Shown here: piece after piece, positions 1 through 11,434 of the stretch
How the letters are laid out: each line of letters begins with the position of its first letter
Position numbering within the stretch: the stretch's first letter is position 1
Assembly: GCA_000733355.1 (NCBI GenBank)
Contig: JNVV01000018.1
Location: forward strand, 554,947 to 618,946
Direction of reading: 5' to 3'
Length of the DNA: 64,000 nt
From: Falciphora oryzae
Taxonomy: Eukaryota; Ascomycota; Sordariomycetes; Magnaporthales; Magnaporthaceae
The notes under the pieces: generated by a model
The model's database searches: none
Told to the model about the DNA's origin: nothing
What the model saw: only the letters and a program-made list of their open reading frames with translations
Made by a program: the position numbers and the translations under genes

Positions 1-4
1 GCAC

Positions 5-1180
5 ATGGCTATCCGCCATCGGCCCCACCTCTTCGGCAGGCTCCTCCACGTCCTCGCCCTCCTCCTCCTAGGCCTTACTTTCTTCCTCTTCATTCTGGTC
101 TGTGTGTCGGGAACCTGGATCCAGAAGGAGGACAAGAAGTGGCGCCTGGCTCTTGCCAACTTTTCCATGGTCGAGGTGAGTATTGGTGATCTCCCTTCTT
201 GCGATATCCGTCGAAGTGTGCTAACCCTTCTCTTTTAGTTCGACGGCGTCATCCCCAAGCCCAACACCAAGGATGAGTTCAGCGTCAAGATGCACCTCAC
301 CCTGGCCAGCTTCGGCTGGGAGTACCTGAACGCGACCAAGAAGGAGATGCAGGCCGGCATCGTGTACCAAGGGTTCGCGCAGACGCTCAAGTTCCCCGAC
401 CACATCCGCGACGTGGCCAAGCGCCTGGACCTGCCCTCGTCCGACTACGACTGCCTGCACCCGAACCGCGGCACTTGCAACAACGCCTTCTTCAACAAGT
501 TTAAGGACGTCAAGGAGCTGACCTTTGTGACGTGGGTCCAGTGGGTCATTGTTCTGCTCGGCCTGCTCTTCCTGCTCATCGTGTTCATCAAGGACGTGCT
601 CATCACGTTCAAGAAGAGCTGGATGAAGTGCCACTGCTGCTTCCTGTCGTCGCTCTGCCCCAACCCCAAGGGCAGCGTCGAGGAGAACGCTACCCTCCCG
701 CCCTCGTTCTGGGACGGCCTGCGCCTGTACTGGTACGCGACTGGCTTCGTCTACATGTTCATCGTGTCGCTCATCCTCACCATCCGGAGCAAGTCCATCG
801 TCGAGGAGCTCAAGAAGAAGAACGTGCCCAACGCCAGGACGAGCGACGTGTTCCTGGTCCTGATCTGGTTCGGCACCGTCTGCATGTTCTTCACGGTCGT
901 GTGCATGGGCGTCAGCAAGCTCTGCAACCGCGGCCGCGAGAAGCAGGCCTACGCCGAGGCCAGCTCGGCCGACAGGGCGCACCAGCACCACAACCAGCTC
1001 CCCGCCGGCGCGCCCGTCCCGCAGCACCAGGAGCCGTACCCGGCCTACATGCCGCCTGAGCCCAGCCTGCCGTCGCAGGCGCCGCACCCGGCCAACGCGG
1101 GCGGGTTCAATGATGTCAACATCACCACCCCGCCCACCTACGCGGGCAAGTCTGCCGAGAACCCTTACGAGAAGTCGTAA
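5..1180 (+). CDS. Four-TM SUR7/PalI-like plasma-membrane protein
   Basis: Two exons, 5-175 and 239-1180, around a 63-bp intron (GTGAGT..TTTTAG) give 370 aa. Hydrophobic segments lie near residues 13-36, 157-176, 220-239 and 260-282. The large loop between TM1 and TM2 holds a Cys pair (CLHPNRGTC), and a C-rich cytosolic stretch (KCHCCFLSSLCP) follows TM2. The roughly 85-aa tail is rich in Pro, Gln and His. This topology (TM1, long extracellular loop, three more TMs, disordered tail) is that of fungal SUR7/PalI-type proteins of the plasma membrane, which act at eisosomes or in pH sensing; the assignment rests on topology rather than a signature motif. The ATG at position 5 is the first in the window and immediately precedes TM1, so an upstream start outside the window cannot be excluded. 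A 386-aa open frame on the opposite strand is a GC-rich shadow. Confidence 0.7.
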
Positions 1181-1879
1181 GGGTTTTCCTACAGGCCAGG
1201 AAAGAATGTCTGCTGATGTCGCGGGTGTGCGCGGCGGGCGGACGAATTGCATGATGGCACGGAAGCAACCCACGGCCTCCTGAGCATCAATTGAGGTGGG
1301 ATTTTGCGATTGTGAGACGAGAAGCAAGGGACACAGATTGGCTTTGGTATTTTCCTCTTTGGGGGCGCGGCATCTGGTCATCGGAGCAACGGTTTAACTT
1401 TTTGGGTTTTCGCATGGCGGCATTTGCACGGGTTTAGCGATTGCACGGCGTTTGGATGGGATTGCTGGCGCAGAAAAAGGGGCGCTGGTAGGGCTGATGA
1501 AGCTCTAGCACTTTTCATGTCACTACTTCTTTTTTTTTTTTTCCTTTTTGTCGCTATTCTCCCTTGGTTTTCCCATGAGATACATAGCCAACGCAACAAT
1601 TTGGCATACCTCGCGCACGAAATACTGACTTGAAGCATCGCTGGATAGATGATATTCGGAAGGAGGAGACCCCCTTGCATATGCCAACCTGGATACAGTA
1701 AGCGTGCAGTCAGGCACTGCCACAGGGAACATCCTTCACCCATCAGCCTGTCACCATAAGAACCTTAAATGCGACGGGCGTCCTTGAATCTTTGACACCT
1801 GCCAGGGCTGCATTAGGCGAGCCTGGCGGGTACGACATGAGCACACCTGATACAACGTCGGTGACATTGGTTGCTACGA

Positions 1880-1914
<35 letters not shown>

Positions 1915-1997
1915 TTGGCGCATCGTGGCTAAGGTTATTAAATCGCTAGATAAGTGGTGTCAACAACAAAAAGGTGCACCTTCTACGACATCTCAAA
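1181..1997. other. Intergenic, with a 32-nt poly-A run
   Basis: No gene is supported between the SUR7-like gene and the convergent FAD oxidase. Positions 1881-1912 are an uninterrupted run of 32 A, and positions 1529-1543 are T-rich. This is probably shared 3' UTR and terminator sequence for the two converging genes. Confidence 0.6.
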
Positions 1998-3935
1998 CTA
2001 TTTGTGCCTGCAGGGCTTCCCGCCCTTGTGCGCAATGGGCGCGTAGAAGCTGAACTTGTCGGTCGGGTCGTACTTGTCCTTGAGCGCGGCCAGCTTCGCG
2101 ACGCGCGCCGCGTCCCCGTAGAACTGCCCCTCCTCCTCGTCGCCGTAGCCGTAGTTGACGTACGCGGCCGCCCTGCCGGCCCTCCCGCTTCCCGCCTGCA
2201 GCATGTCGCGCAGCCTGTTGCCGAGCTCCTTGCCCTTCGCCTCGACGTCGGTGCCGGGCGCGGGGCGGTACTGGATCAGCGGGGCGTTGAGCAGGCGGCG
2301 GTCGCGGTGGGCAAAGGCGGTCGTGGACGCGTCGACGGCCTGCAGCCCCTGGACCGGATAGCCCTCGAACATGAAGATGGAGCCGTGGAAGGGCGAGTCG
2401 GAGGGCCCGACGGCGGCGGCGTAGGTCGCGTAGGCGTCGGCCATGACGGACGGGTTGTACTCGTCCAGGTAGATAGGGAAGCGCGGGTTGGCCAGGCCGT
2501 CCTTCTGGCAGGGGGGCGACGATAGCGCCACGCCGGCCCAGCCCGAGACCTGCAGGTAGTCGCCCGTCTGCGGAATCGCGACCAGGGGCCCGATGTCGTG
2601 GAATGGCTTGGTGAACTCGGGGCTGACGACCTTGACGCCCTGCTGGATGATGTAGAAGATGATGATGGGCTAGAGATAGTGTAAGTCAAATTGACCCGAC
2701 ACGAGAGAAGATGGGTCAGGTCACGGAGAATAGCTTACGTTATTGGGGTCCAGCGACGCATCGTTGAGCCAGTACGACCAGTTGATCAGGTCCCTGGACT
2801 GGGTGCCGTTCTTGAGCAGGTGCTCGTTGGCGGCCCTGTAGACGGCCTCGACCTTGTCGCCGCTGAAGATGTGCGTCTCGATGGCCCAGTCGCGCGAGAT
2901 GACGTCGTAGATCTTGACGTCGACGGAAGTGACGATGCCGAAGTTGTGCCCCGCACCCTTGAGCGCGTAGAAGAGGTCCGTGTTCTGGCCCTTGTCGGCC
3001 GTCACGGCGCGGCCGTCGGCCAGCACCACGTCGAACGACAGGATGTTGTCGGCCACCAGGCCGTAGTAGCCCTGCAGCCAGCCGTGGCCGCCGCCGAGGG
3101 CGGGGCCCATCATGCTGACGCACTCGCAGGTGCCAGTCACTATTGGTTCGGTTGCGTGGTTAGCGAGGTCAGCCAACGGTCTCGACTCTCTCTGGCACAT
3201 CGGGTGGCCGCAGCTTCTGCTTTACCGAGCGGGCAGGGATGTGGTGCGTGGGGGTGTGTGCAGCAGCAACTACTGACCGGTTTGCTTATCCGCCGCCCAC
3301 AGCGCGTCGATGAGGTCCTTGGACCTGACACCGCCACCGACCTTGGCTGTGTTGCCATCTGCGGCAATCTCGACGCTGTTGAGCGACCTGATGTCGATCT
3401 CAATGCCGTGGTCCATCCTGCCCAGGGTCGTGAGGGTGCCGTGGGCCGTGTTGGTGGCCAGGAAGGGTAGCTGCTTCTCGTTTGCAAACTTGACCTGAAC
3501 CGCGCGCCGAAACCAAAAAAAAAAAAAAAAAAAAAAACATGTCAGATTTCGCATTTTTCGTATGACCAATAGCGCGGGATGCCTAGGCGAGAAAAGAAAT
3601 GAAAAAAAAAAGCAAAGAACCGATAAAGTGTCAGCAAAGGGAAGGTTTTGACGAACCGTAGCAGCAACATCCTGCTGGCTCCCGGGCACGACGACGGCGC
3701 TGAACTTGGGCGGGGACAGGTTGGACCACCGCGTAGTCCGGGCGACGAACTCGGTCGAGCCGGGGAAGAGGATCTGTGCTTCGGCAGACAGGCTGGCGCC
3801 CAGCTCCCCGATGTCGTCGCTCCGGGGGCAGAAGCCCGAGGAGCAGGCACTGCTGCGGGGGACGCTCAGGGACGCGACGGCGGTGGCCAGGACTGCCACG
3901 GCGCCAAGGGCTCCAGCGAAGCCGGGCGAACGCAT
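1998..3935 (-). CDS. Secreted FAD-linked oxidase, VAO/BBE-like (bicovalent flavin type)
   Basis: Four exons read on the minus strand: 3935-3657, 3494-3278, 3139-2739 and 2669-1998, giving 522 aa. The start at 3935 opens a good signal peptide (MRSPGFAGALGAVAVLATAV), so the enzyme is probably secreted; in-frame ATGs farther upstream would bury it. Residues ~60-280 form an FAD_binding_4 (PCMH-type) domain. His111 (NTAHG) sits where the 8-alpha-histidyl link is expected. Cys170 lies 11 residues before GGG, the spacing of the second, 6-S-cysteinyl link in berberine-bridge-type enzymes. The C-terminus (YVNYGYGD, then KDKYDPTDKFSF) is a BBE domain. Family members oxidise alkaloids, oligosaccharides or secondary-metabolite intermediates; the substrate cannot be read here. 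Intron 1 (162 bp) carries a 23-nt homopolymer. Length fits the family. Confidence 0.85.
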
Positions 3936-6470
3936 CTTGTCAAGAAGGGTGGCAGGCCGTGCGGCGGCGGCGGTGGTGGTAGTGGTGGTGGTGGTGTCCT
4001 GCAGCGGCTTCGTGGGAGTGGGAGGGTGGTGGTGGTGGTGGTCCCGTTCTTCCTTTTTCTCGCTATCTGAAGCGTGCACGGTAGGAGAGAGCGCGGAGCT
4101 GACCATGGGAAGACTGCTACCGCTGCTGCTATTTGCTTTTCCTCTGCGCCTTGGCGGCCCTGATCCTTGGGGTTGGTCGGTGAAGAAGCAAGGAAGGGCG
4201 GCACAGCATGGCACGGGGGTTGGCAGCGAGGGCACATTTTATTACGTTCCTTCTGGGGCATCCGCACTGACGAGCAGGACCCGGGATGAAGATGCGCCCA
4301 CCCCATGGCAATGGTTACCGCCCAGCCTCTCGGCGAGGCTCCATCTCTGCAAGTTCGACAAGCAGCAGAAAAGGGGTTAGAGTCCCAATATTGGCAGCCC
4401 AGCAGCAGCAGCAGCAGCAGCACACACACAAGCAGCCAAATCCCCGCTCCCTGCCCGCAAAACGGGGCGTCGCGTGGGAACACACCTTCGCCCGCAAGGT
4501 CGCCATGCAGCAGCGGGCGTCCGCCGCGTGGTGTGGTGGTGACCTTGCCTGATCCGCGTAATAGCGTGCTCGCTTTCCCTGTGGGGTGAGGGTGTATTGG
4601 GCGGGGAGGGGACAGGCCCCCGTTCGGATATGACTCGCCCTCCTGGGGCTGCTTCTCCGCCCGGCGCGCGATTCTCCAGCGGGCCGCTGGATGGCTGGGT
4701 CCAGGAGGGGACGCGGGCGCAAGGCGAAGAAAACAGGGGGCCTATGGCCGGAGCCAGAGAGAGGGCTGTGGCCGCATGCTGCCGGGTGTCCTTGGCTCCT
4801 TGCTCCCCGGTGCATGTCGACGGCTAGATTCCCCATCTGGCTCGCTAGATGGACGGGGTGGGTGAGCTAATCGCACGTAATCAATATTTGCTTGAGCCGG
4901 TGGCGTTTGGGCGCTCGATCCTGCAACCCACCTTCATGTTGGTGCACGTTTGGGGGGTGACGAGGGGCTGGAGATATTGGCGTTTTTGCGAGAGATGGTG
5001 GAATGCGGCAGCGGAGATCCTGTTCGCCGGCGCAGCCTCCCGCAGATATATTTACTCCTTTCTCCCGGGGAAGCTGGAAGGAACGCGCTAGTGGCAGCGC
5101 CAGACGACTTGTCACCCTGCTTAGCTAGGACGACCCTTGGCCCTCGCAGACCGAGACCGAGACAGATATGTGTGCTCGTCGCCCTCTCAATTCTGTGTCG
5201 ACAGGTCGCGCGCTTCCTATCACATCTTCTTTTTTTTCTTCGCCCCCTACACCGTGTTTTATTATCTATTTCCGAGCCTTCCTGACCCTCCTTTTTTTTT
5301 TTTTTTTCCGCCCCTGCTGGCCCATTCCCGTCTCTGATCCTTCTTTTCATTTTATTCGCCTCTTGCCAATAATCCTTCCCAGAACAATCTCTCCTTGCGA
5401 TTCTGTTGCAGCCACATTCGATAGCCCACGGGAAAACCTCGGTGTGTAGGACCCAGGTCTGACGAGTCTTTTTTGTCTCGGTGGTCTGAGAAGGCGGCCG
5501 AGGCTTTTTTTTTTTTTTTTTTTCAGTTCCGTGGGCCAGGGTAACATCGCCTAGACTGTTGGCTTCCATGGCATCCAAGCCGGACCAACGACCTCGTTCG
5601 GGCGGGCCCGGCACAGCACGGTGCCGTGCCGGCAGACGGGACAAATGACAGGGCCTCTTGCTGCCCGGTTTCGTTCTGTCTCCTCCATCCAGCGGTCCAT
5701 CGAACCACCTTCCACACAGTTTTGTTGCGTCCAATTTTACACGCGAGCTCCGAACCGCTTGGCACAAGAAAAAATATCCACTACATGCATAACCGTTACA
5801 TACATTCACCCTGCTGCCGTATTGCTGGGTACACAGGCTGGTGGGGGCACAAGCTAGCTGTGCGTGACCGGACCGCCGCCAGGCTGGACGAAATTCTCGT
5901 AGAATCAGCCCCCGGAGACACACTCCGCGCTGCGTGCCGACTCTGTTTCGCCCGGTGGCTACCCGTCGTCGGCCGGTCAGGGGTGGATGGCGACGCCCAG
6001 AACGTCCAGGGGCACCAGTGCCCTGCCTCGCGGGAAGCCCAGACCAAACACCCTACACAAACCCTGCTTCCAAGCTGAGAAGTGATATATGGGGTGGAGA
6101 AGGAACGAGATCAAACCCTGCGCCTTGCCCCCTCCCGTTTGTCAACACCTGGAACGGGAGGAGAGCTGATTTTTGTCCTACGCATGCGCCCTCTCCCTCC
6201 TCTTCTATGCCGATGTAAACGGAAGCCTGCTCCCAACCTTTCCAATGGCGCTGCCCACGCGCCGAAAAGCAACGGCAAAAGCCAGCGAGCACACATCTGA
6301 ATAAATTCCCGTCCCTGCCCAGCCGCCGATCCAAGTCCGAGCTTCCCGTCTCTCCACAACGGGCCGGTCGAAGGTTAAATTCTCTAATTCTCCTCTGCCT
6401 GCCGATCAGCCACTTCAGGATAACGGCGACACACACGGATCTTAAAACGTCAACGTTGCTGCAGCCAGCC
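3936..6470. other. 2.5-kb intergenic region, no supported gene
   Basis: Open frames here are short and overlapping and lack coding character. Visible features are a CAG/CAC run (4400-4430), pyrimidine-rich stretches (5218-5350) and T runs at 5291-5307 and 5505-5523. It probably holds divergent promoter and 5' UTR sequence for the FAD oxidase (left) and the PTH11-like gene (right). Confidence 0.55.
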
Positions 6471-8366
6471 ATGTCGGGCAGCGACGGCAGCGCCGCCATG
6501 GACCCCGCGGCCCAGGCGGCAGCCATCGCCGCGGCCGAGGCCGCCTTCCACTCGTTCACCATCGAGCTCTTCACCCTCTTCAGCATCGGGGTCCTGAGCA
6601 CGGTGCTGAGGACGTACGCCCGGATCAAGAAGGTCGGGTTCACGAACCTCGCCGCCGACGACTTCTTGGTCTGGCTTGGACTGGTGCGTTTTTTTTTTTT
6701 TCCTCGTTTGCTTGCTGGCGCCTGCAAGCCCCCCTTTTTGGCCCCATTGGCGCTCCAGGGTAGGAAATCCCGACAAAAAAACACAAAGCTGACGGCGGGA
6801 TGCCATTTTGATGCTAGTGTTGCTATGCTACGCAAGCGAGCCTGGGATACAGCATAGGCAACCTTGCCCAGGGGCTCGCCAACAACGGCATGACGGACGA
6901 GCAGCGCATGCGGATCGATGTCAACAGCAAGGAGCACGAGCTGAGGTGAGAGCGAGCCGGGAATTCCCTTTTTTTTTTTTTTTTTTCTTGGAACAAACGC
7001 GGCGTGCCCTCTCCAAGAGGGATGCAATAGCTAACTAATAGTTTCTTCGACTTGCTAGGGTTCTCGGTTCCCAGATCCAGGTCGCTGGCTGGACTGTGTA
7101 CTCGATGCTCATCTGGTGCTTCAAGCTGTCCATGCTATTTTTCTATGTCAGGTTGACGGTACGCAATTTCCCCCGCATGCGAATGGCCCCCTTTATGGCG
7201 CAGAATCCTTCTCGACTCCTGAAGACTGACCACGTCGGTGCTGTCGACAATAGGAAGGACTCGGTCGAGCGTACCGCATGCGCGTGTGGTTCGGGTTTGG
7301 CCTGGTGCTTGCCACATTCCTGAGCACCATCCTGACCATCTTTCTGGGGTGCCGCCCATTCAACCACTACTGGCAAGTCACTCCCAACCCCGGCAGTAAG
7401 TCACTCCGCAATACTCCCATCGCAGCTGTGCCGCCCCCTGCCTTGTTTTCCTCCGGTTGACAATACTCCACGCCGCGCTAGACCACTGCCAACCTGCCCT
7501 GTCCGACCCTATCGTCTGGTCGTCGTTCGCCGCCAATGTGTCGACCGACATCTACCTCATCCTCATCCCGCTGGATCTGCTCTGGAGCTCCACGCTCAAG
7601 CTCTACCAGAAGATTGCCTCTACCATTGTCCTCGGGACCGGCATTTTCGTGCTCGTCTGTGCCATCCTGAAGACCATCTACGTTTTAGTGGTATGTATTG
7701 GTCCATCCTCTCCGCAACACTCCTCTCGCCGCGTCGCCAAAGCCCTCCTGACCCTTTCCCTCACTCTAGGACCCCGTCAATGGCGCCCAGCTAGCAGGCC
7801 AGTGGGGCACGCGCGAGGCCTTCACGTGCGTCATCACGACCAACCTGCCCATGGTCTTCCCGCTGCTGCGTCAGTGGTTCGGCCCTCTCCTGCCAAGCTT
7901 CCTCCGCTCGAGCCGCTACACGAGCGGCAGCGCAAAGAAGTACAAGACCCCGACCGGCTTCCGCACCATCGGCGGCGGCGACGGCAAGGGCGGCGTCGGC
8001 GGCGGCAGCGGCAGCGCGCGGACGGTCAAGAAGAGGAAGGGCGCCAGCCGGCTCTCATCCAACCCGATCGAGAGCAACATCACCTTCACCGAGAGCGAGG
8101 AGCGCATGATGGGCGGCGCCGGCGCCGGCGGCGAGGTCAAGCTGCAGCGCCTCAGCAAGGTGGCGGCGGCTGCCGCGGGTGGCGGCGGTGGTAATCTCGC
8201 TGGCGTGTACCCGCCGACCACCAGGACGGTGACGGTCAACGAGAGGGAGGACGACGCGGCGCTGCCGCCGGGCAACAACATCGTCGTGTCGAGCGAGGTC
8301 GAGGTCACATCGGACCGGGCCAGCCACGGCGAGCAGCGGCCGCAGCGGCCACACGAGACGTGGTAG
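6471..8366 (+). CDS. PTH11-like integral membrane protein (fungal rhodopsin domain)
   Basis: Six exons, 6471-6683, 6818-6945, 7059-7158, 7254-7395, 7482-7690 and 7770-8366, give 462 aa. About seven hydrophobic helices span residues ~20-300. Family landmarks visible are an early RTYAR followed by AADDFLVW, and the LGCRPFNHYW...NHCQP pair that places two cysteines across an extracellular loop. After the last helix comes a disordered Gly/Lys/Arg-rich tail of about 150 aa (GGGDGKGGVGGGSGSA). Proteins of this family (Rhodopsin_dom, PF20684) include plant-surface or nutrient sensors such as Pth11, but most are uncharacterised; no CFEM domain precedes this one. The ATG at 6471 is preferred; another in-frame ATG lies 15 nt upstream. 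Introns 1 and 2 contain T runs of 13 and 18 nt. Confidence 0.85.
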
Positions 8367-9875
8367 CGCTGCTGCCGTCTTGATCCCGGCTGTGCCCCTT
8401 GTTTTCCGAGTTCCAGCGGCTCCGACAGAGCTGTTTGGGGGTGATTTGAGATGTACTATTATCTTTTGTCCCAGCGTTACACTTGACCATCTTGTGAACG
8501 TGTAGTGACCTCCTTATACCTGATGGGGGTCTCCTAGCCAGAGCTAAATCTTTACCGATGGCGATAGTGCCCTTTGGAAATGCGCGGCTGACAGGAAAAA
8601 CGTTGTTTACTCCTGCCTGCGCGCCTTTTTCGGGGCTCGAATTACCACTGGCTCCCACGACATCGCCGGAGACCGCGGATGGTGCATCGAGGCATCCCAT
8701 CCCACCGCTCAGTGCTAATGCGATTCCCAAGCACCCAAGGTGCCAAGGGACCAAATGTCCTGAGAGCCGGCACCTGCCACCAGGCGAAGCGAGCTGGCTT
8801 TTGGCGCCACCGTCCAATCACCGTCAGCACAGAGGGATAGCCCGCACAAATATATGGGGCTTCAAAACGGCGCCGTGGCGCAGCGACCGGGCGTTCAACT
8901 ACCGGAGGCTTGGGTTGATTTTAAATCCATCAAATGCCCGGTCAGCGCGAAACCAAACCGCCGGAACTGCCCTTTTTTCTCCAACATGCACGACAAGCTC
9001 GACGCAATTAATTGTCACCGCCGGGGGAATTGTTTAACCGATAGAGTCGCTTAAGCTTGCATGCTGTGAGCAGCCGTGTTTATCGAGCGAACGATAACCC
9101 GAGCTCACAGCCCACGAACCGCCTTTTGCGTGACGGCCACTTGGTTGAAGGCATTCCCAGCTGCCGTGCGGCGATGAGTAATTGGGCGTGCAGACCCTAC
9201 ACCCATCCACACACGAGGCAGCTGGCACCAAAGCTTACGGGGTTTATTGCGTCGCCACGACGTCTTGGTGAAGCCTCTGGCACGTGTTATTTATTATGTC
9301 TTCCGGGACGTCTCTCAGGGACCTTGCGCAACAACGCCACTCTGACCCAGACAGGCCCAAGTTTCCCCGGCATCGAACCCGCCGATTTTTGATCGGATGT
9401 GGCCCCGTTCTTTCTTAATGATTCCAGCGGCTTCTTCCCAACCGATCAACCACAAAAGAAAGCCCGGGCTGGACGAGACGGAGCCCAGGCGGGCTTTCTT
9501 TCTCCCCAGCAGATCCATCAATATTCCCACATTACTCAAGCACTCCACGCCTCTCGTCGATGCGGTTGGTAATGCTTCACGGTGGAGAGCTTCTTACTAA
9601 TGGTGGCCTCGATACTTGGCGTTGCCGTGTAATCCCCAATTCCACACCTAGGTGGAGGTGGACCTAACGGATGATGTCAGGTTGATGGCAAAAAAATACA
9701 TGCTGTTATACATGTTGCAAACATTGGGACGAAAAGGGTCTCGAGATGGCTCGGTGTATAAAGCCGCACCAGGTCCCCCGACCAAGCCCGGCAGGTTGTT
9801 CTAACGGGCCCGCAACAAAGCCTATCACCGAGCAGAAAAACGCACTCGAGCATCCCCCGCGGGCATCAGACGAAA
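8367..9875. other. 1.5-kb intergenic region
   Basis: No protein gene is supported. A tRNA-like A-box (GGCGCCGTGGCGCAGCGACC) begins near 8869 and is followed by a degraded T-arm-like stretch; see findings. The right end is the promoter of the MDR gene. Confidence 0.5.
9755..9763 (+). promoter_or_regulatory. TATA box of the MDR oxidoreductase gene
   Basis: TGTATAAAG lies about 115 bp upstream of the ATG at 9876, in a GC-rich setting and in the right orientation. Inferred from sequence and spacing only. Confidence 0.4.
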
Positions 9876-11097
9876 ATGGCTTCCCGAACGAACGACCAGT
9901 GGATCGTCAACGGCACGGAGAAGGGCTTCGACGAGCTCGAGTACCGGAAGAACGTTGGCGTTCCCAATGTCGGCGACGGCGACGTCCTCGTCCGCCTGCA
10001 CGGCGCATCGCTCAACTACCGTGACCTGATCATTCCCAAGGTATGTTCAGATCGGCAACAAGATCCCCGGAAAGCAGAGACAAAACATCCCTAGTACTAA
10101 ACAAACCCCCCGCGAAAAAAAAAAAAAAAACAGGGCATGTACCCCTTCCCCCTCGACCTCCCCGTCGTCCCCGCCTCGGACGGCGCAGGCGAGGTGGTCG
10201 AGGTCGGCCCCCGCGTGACGCGCTTCAAGCCGGGCGACCGCGTCGTCACGCTCTTCAACCAGGGCCACCAGTTCGGCTCCCTGACGCCCGCGGCCGCGCA
10301 GACGGGGCTGGGCGGCGTCGTGCACGGCGCCCTGCGGCGCTGGGGCGTCTTCCCGGAGAACGGGCTGGTGCGCGCCCCGTCCAACCTCGACGACCTCGAG
10401 GCCGCGACGCTGCCCTGCGCCGCCCTGACGAGCTGGAACGCCCTGTACGGCCTGCGGCCCGTGAAGCCCGGCGACGTCGTGCTCGTCCAGGGCACCGGCG
10501 GCGTCAGCGTGTTCGCGCTGCAGTTCGCCAAGGCGGCGGGCGCCACCGTCATCGCGACCACGTCTTCGGAGGAGAAGGTGGAGATGGTCAAGAAGCTCGG
10601 CGCCGACCACGTCATCAACTACAGGGAGGACCCCAACTGGGGCGAGACGGCGCGGGCGCTGACCAGGGACGGCGCGGGCGTGGACCACGTCGTCGAGGTT
10701 GGCGGGGTCGGCACGTTCGAGCAGAGCCTCAAGGCCGTCAAGTTCGAGGGCATCATCAGCGTCATCGGGTTCCTGAGCGGCGCCGAGGGCGACAAGTTCC
10801 CGCCCGCAATCGAGTCGCTGGTCCGCATCTGCACCATCAGGGGCCTGCTGGTCGGGTCCCGGGCCATGATGGAGGACATGGTGGCCGCCATCGAGGCCAA
10901 CGACATCCACCCCGTCCTCGACAAGAAGGTCTTCACGCTGGACCAGGTGCGGGAGGCGTACGAGCACATGGTAAGCCTTGTCTGATTGCCTCGTGCTTTC
11001 TTCTCTCTAACAAAGATACCTGACACTGACTTTACCCTTTACCCATCTGCAGTGGGCGCAATCGCATTTTGGTAAAGTGGCCATCAAGATCGAGTGA
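9876..11097 (+). CDS. Zinc-free MDR oxidoreductase (NADPH:quinone reductase-like)
   Basis: Three exons, 9876-10040, 10134-10970 and 11053-11097, all joined in phase 0, give 348 aa. The N-terminal GroES-like fold carries HGASLNYRDLIIPKGMYP and SDGAGEVVEVG; the Rossmann domain carries GTGGVSVFALQFAKAAGATV and ends with EAYEHM and HFGKVAIKIE. The Cys and His zinc ligands of classical alcohol dehydrogenases, including the four-Cys structural lobe, are absent. It therefore belongs with the MDR quinone reductase/YogA-like branch, soluble NADPH-dependent reductases of varied substrates. Intron 1 ends in sixteen A directly before the CAG acceptor. No neighbour indicates a pathway. Confidence 0.88.
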
Positions 11098-11434
11098 ATA
11101 GGTTTCCATAGTGTGTTCCCTTAATTATTATGAGTCCGAGAAGGAAATGCAACTTCCAACGTGCCTGGCAGCAACTGGAGTCAGGGCATTGCGCTGTTGT
11201 TTGACAAAACACAGCAATCTAATCTTCTGGTTATTGTTGGCTTGTGTCCAAGAGTTCTTTTGCCCTGAGATACGGATAGAGAAGTTAAGATCATGTCAGC
11301 CAGGTCGAACCAACATCTGAAGGGCCGCTCAGGAAGCAATGGGGATTTACTTGGAACCGAGGAGGACAGGGTGGGTCGTGAGATGGAAATTCCACAGAGG
11401 ATCAACAATGCGTTTAATTCAACGTCTCAGATAC
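11098..11434. other. Convergent intergenic spacer
   Basis: 3' flanks of two converging genes; no other feature is seen. Confidence 0.6.

Noticed and set aside
221..1381. 386-aa open frame opposite the SUR7-like gene
   Set aside because: Arg/Val/Asp-rich shadow of a high-GC third-position gene; it has no domain, and the other strand has a clean membrane protein with a proper intron.
4934..5923. 329-aa minus-strand open frame rich in Lys/Arg
   Set aside because: Runs through two T homopolymers (KKKKK stretches) and shows no family resemblance.
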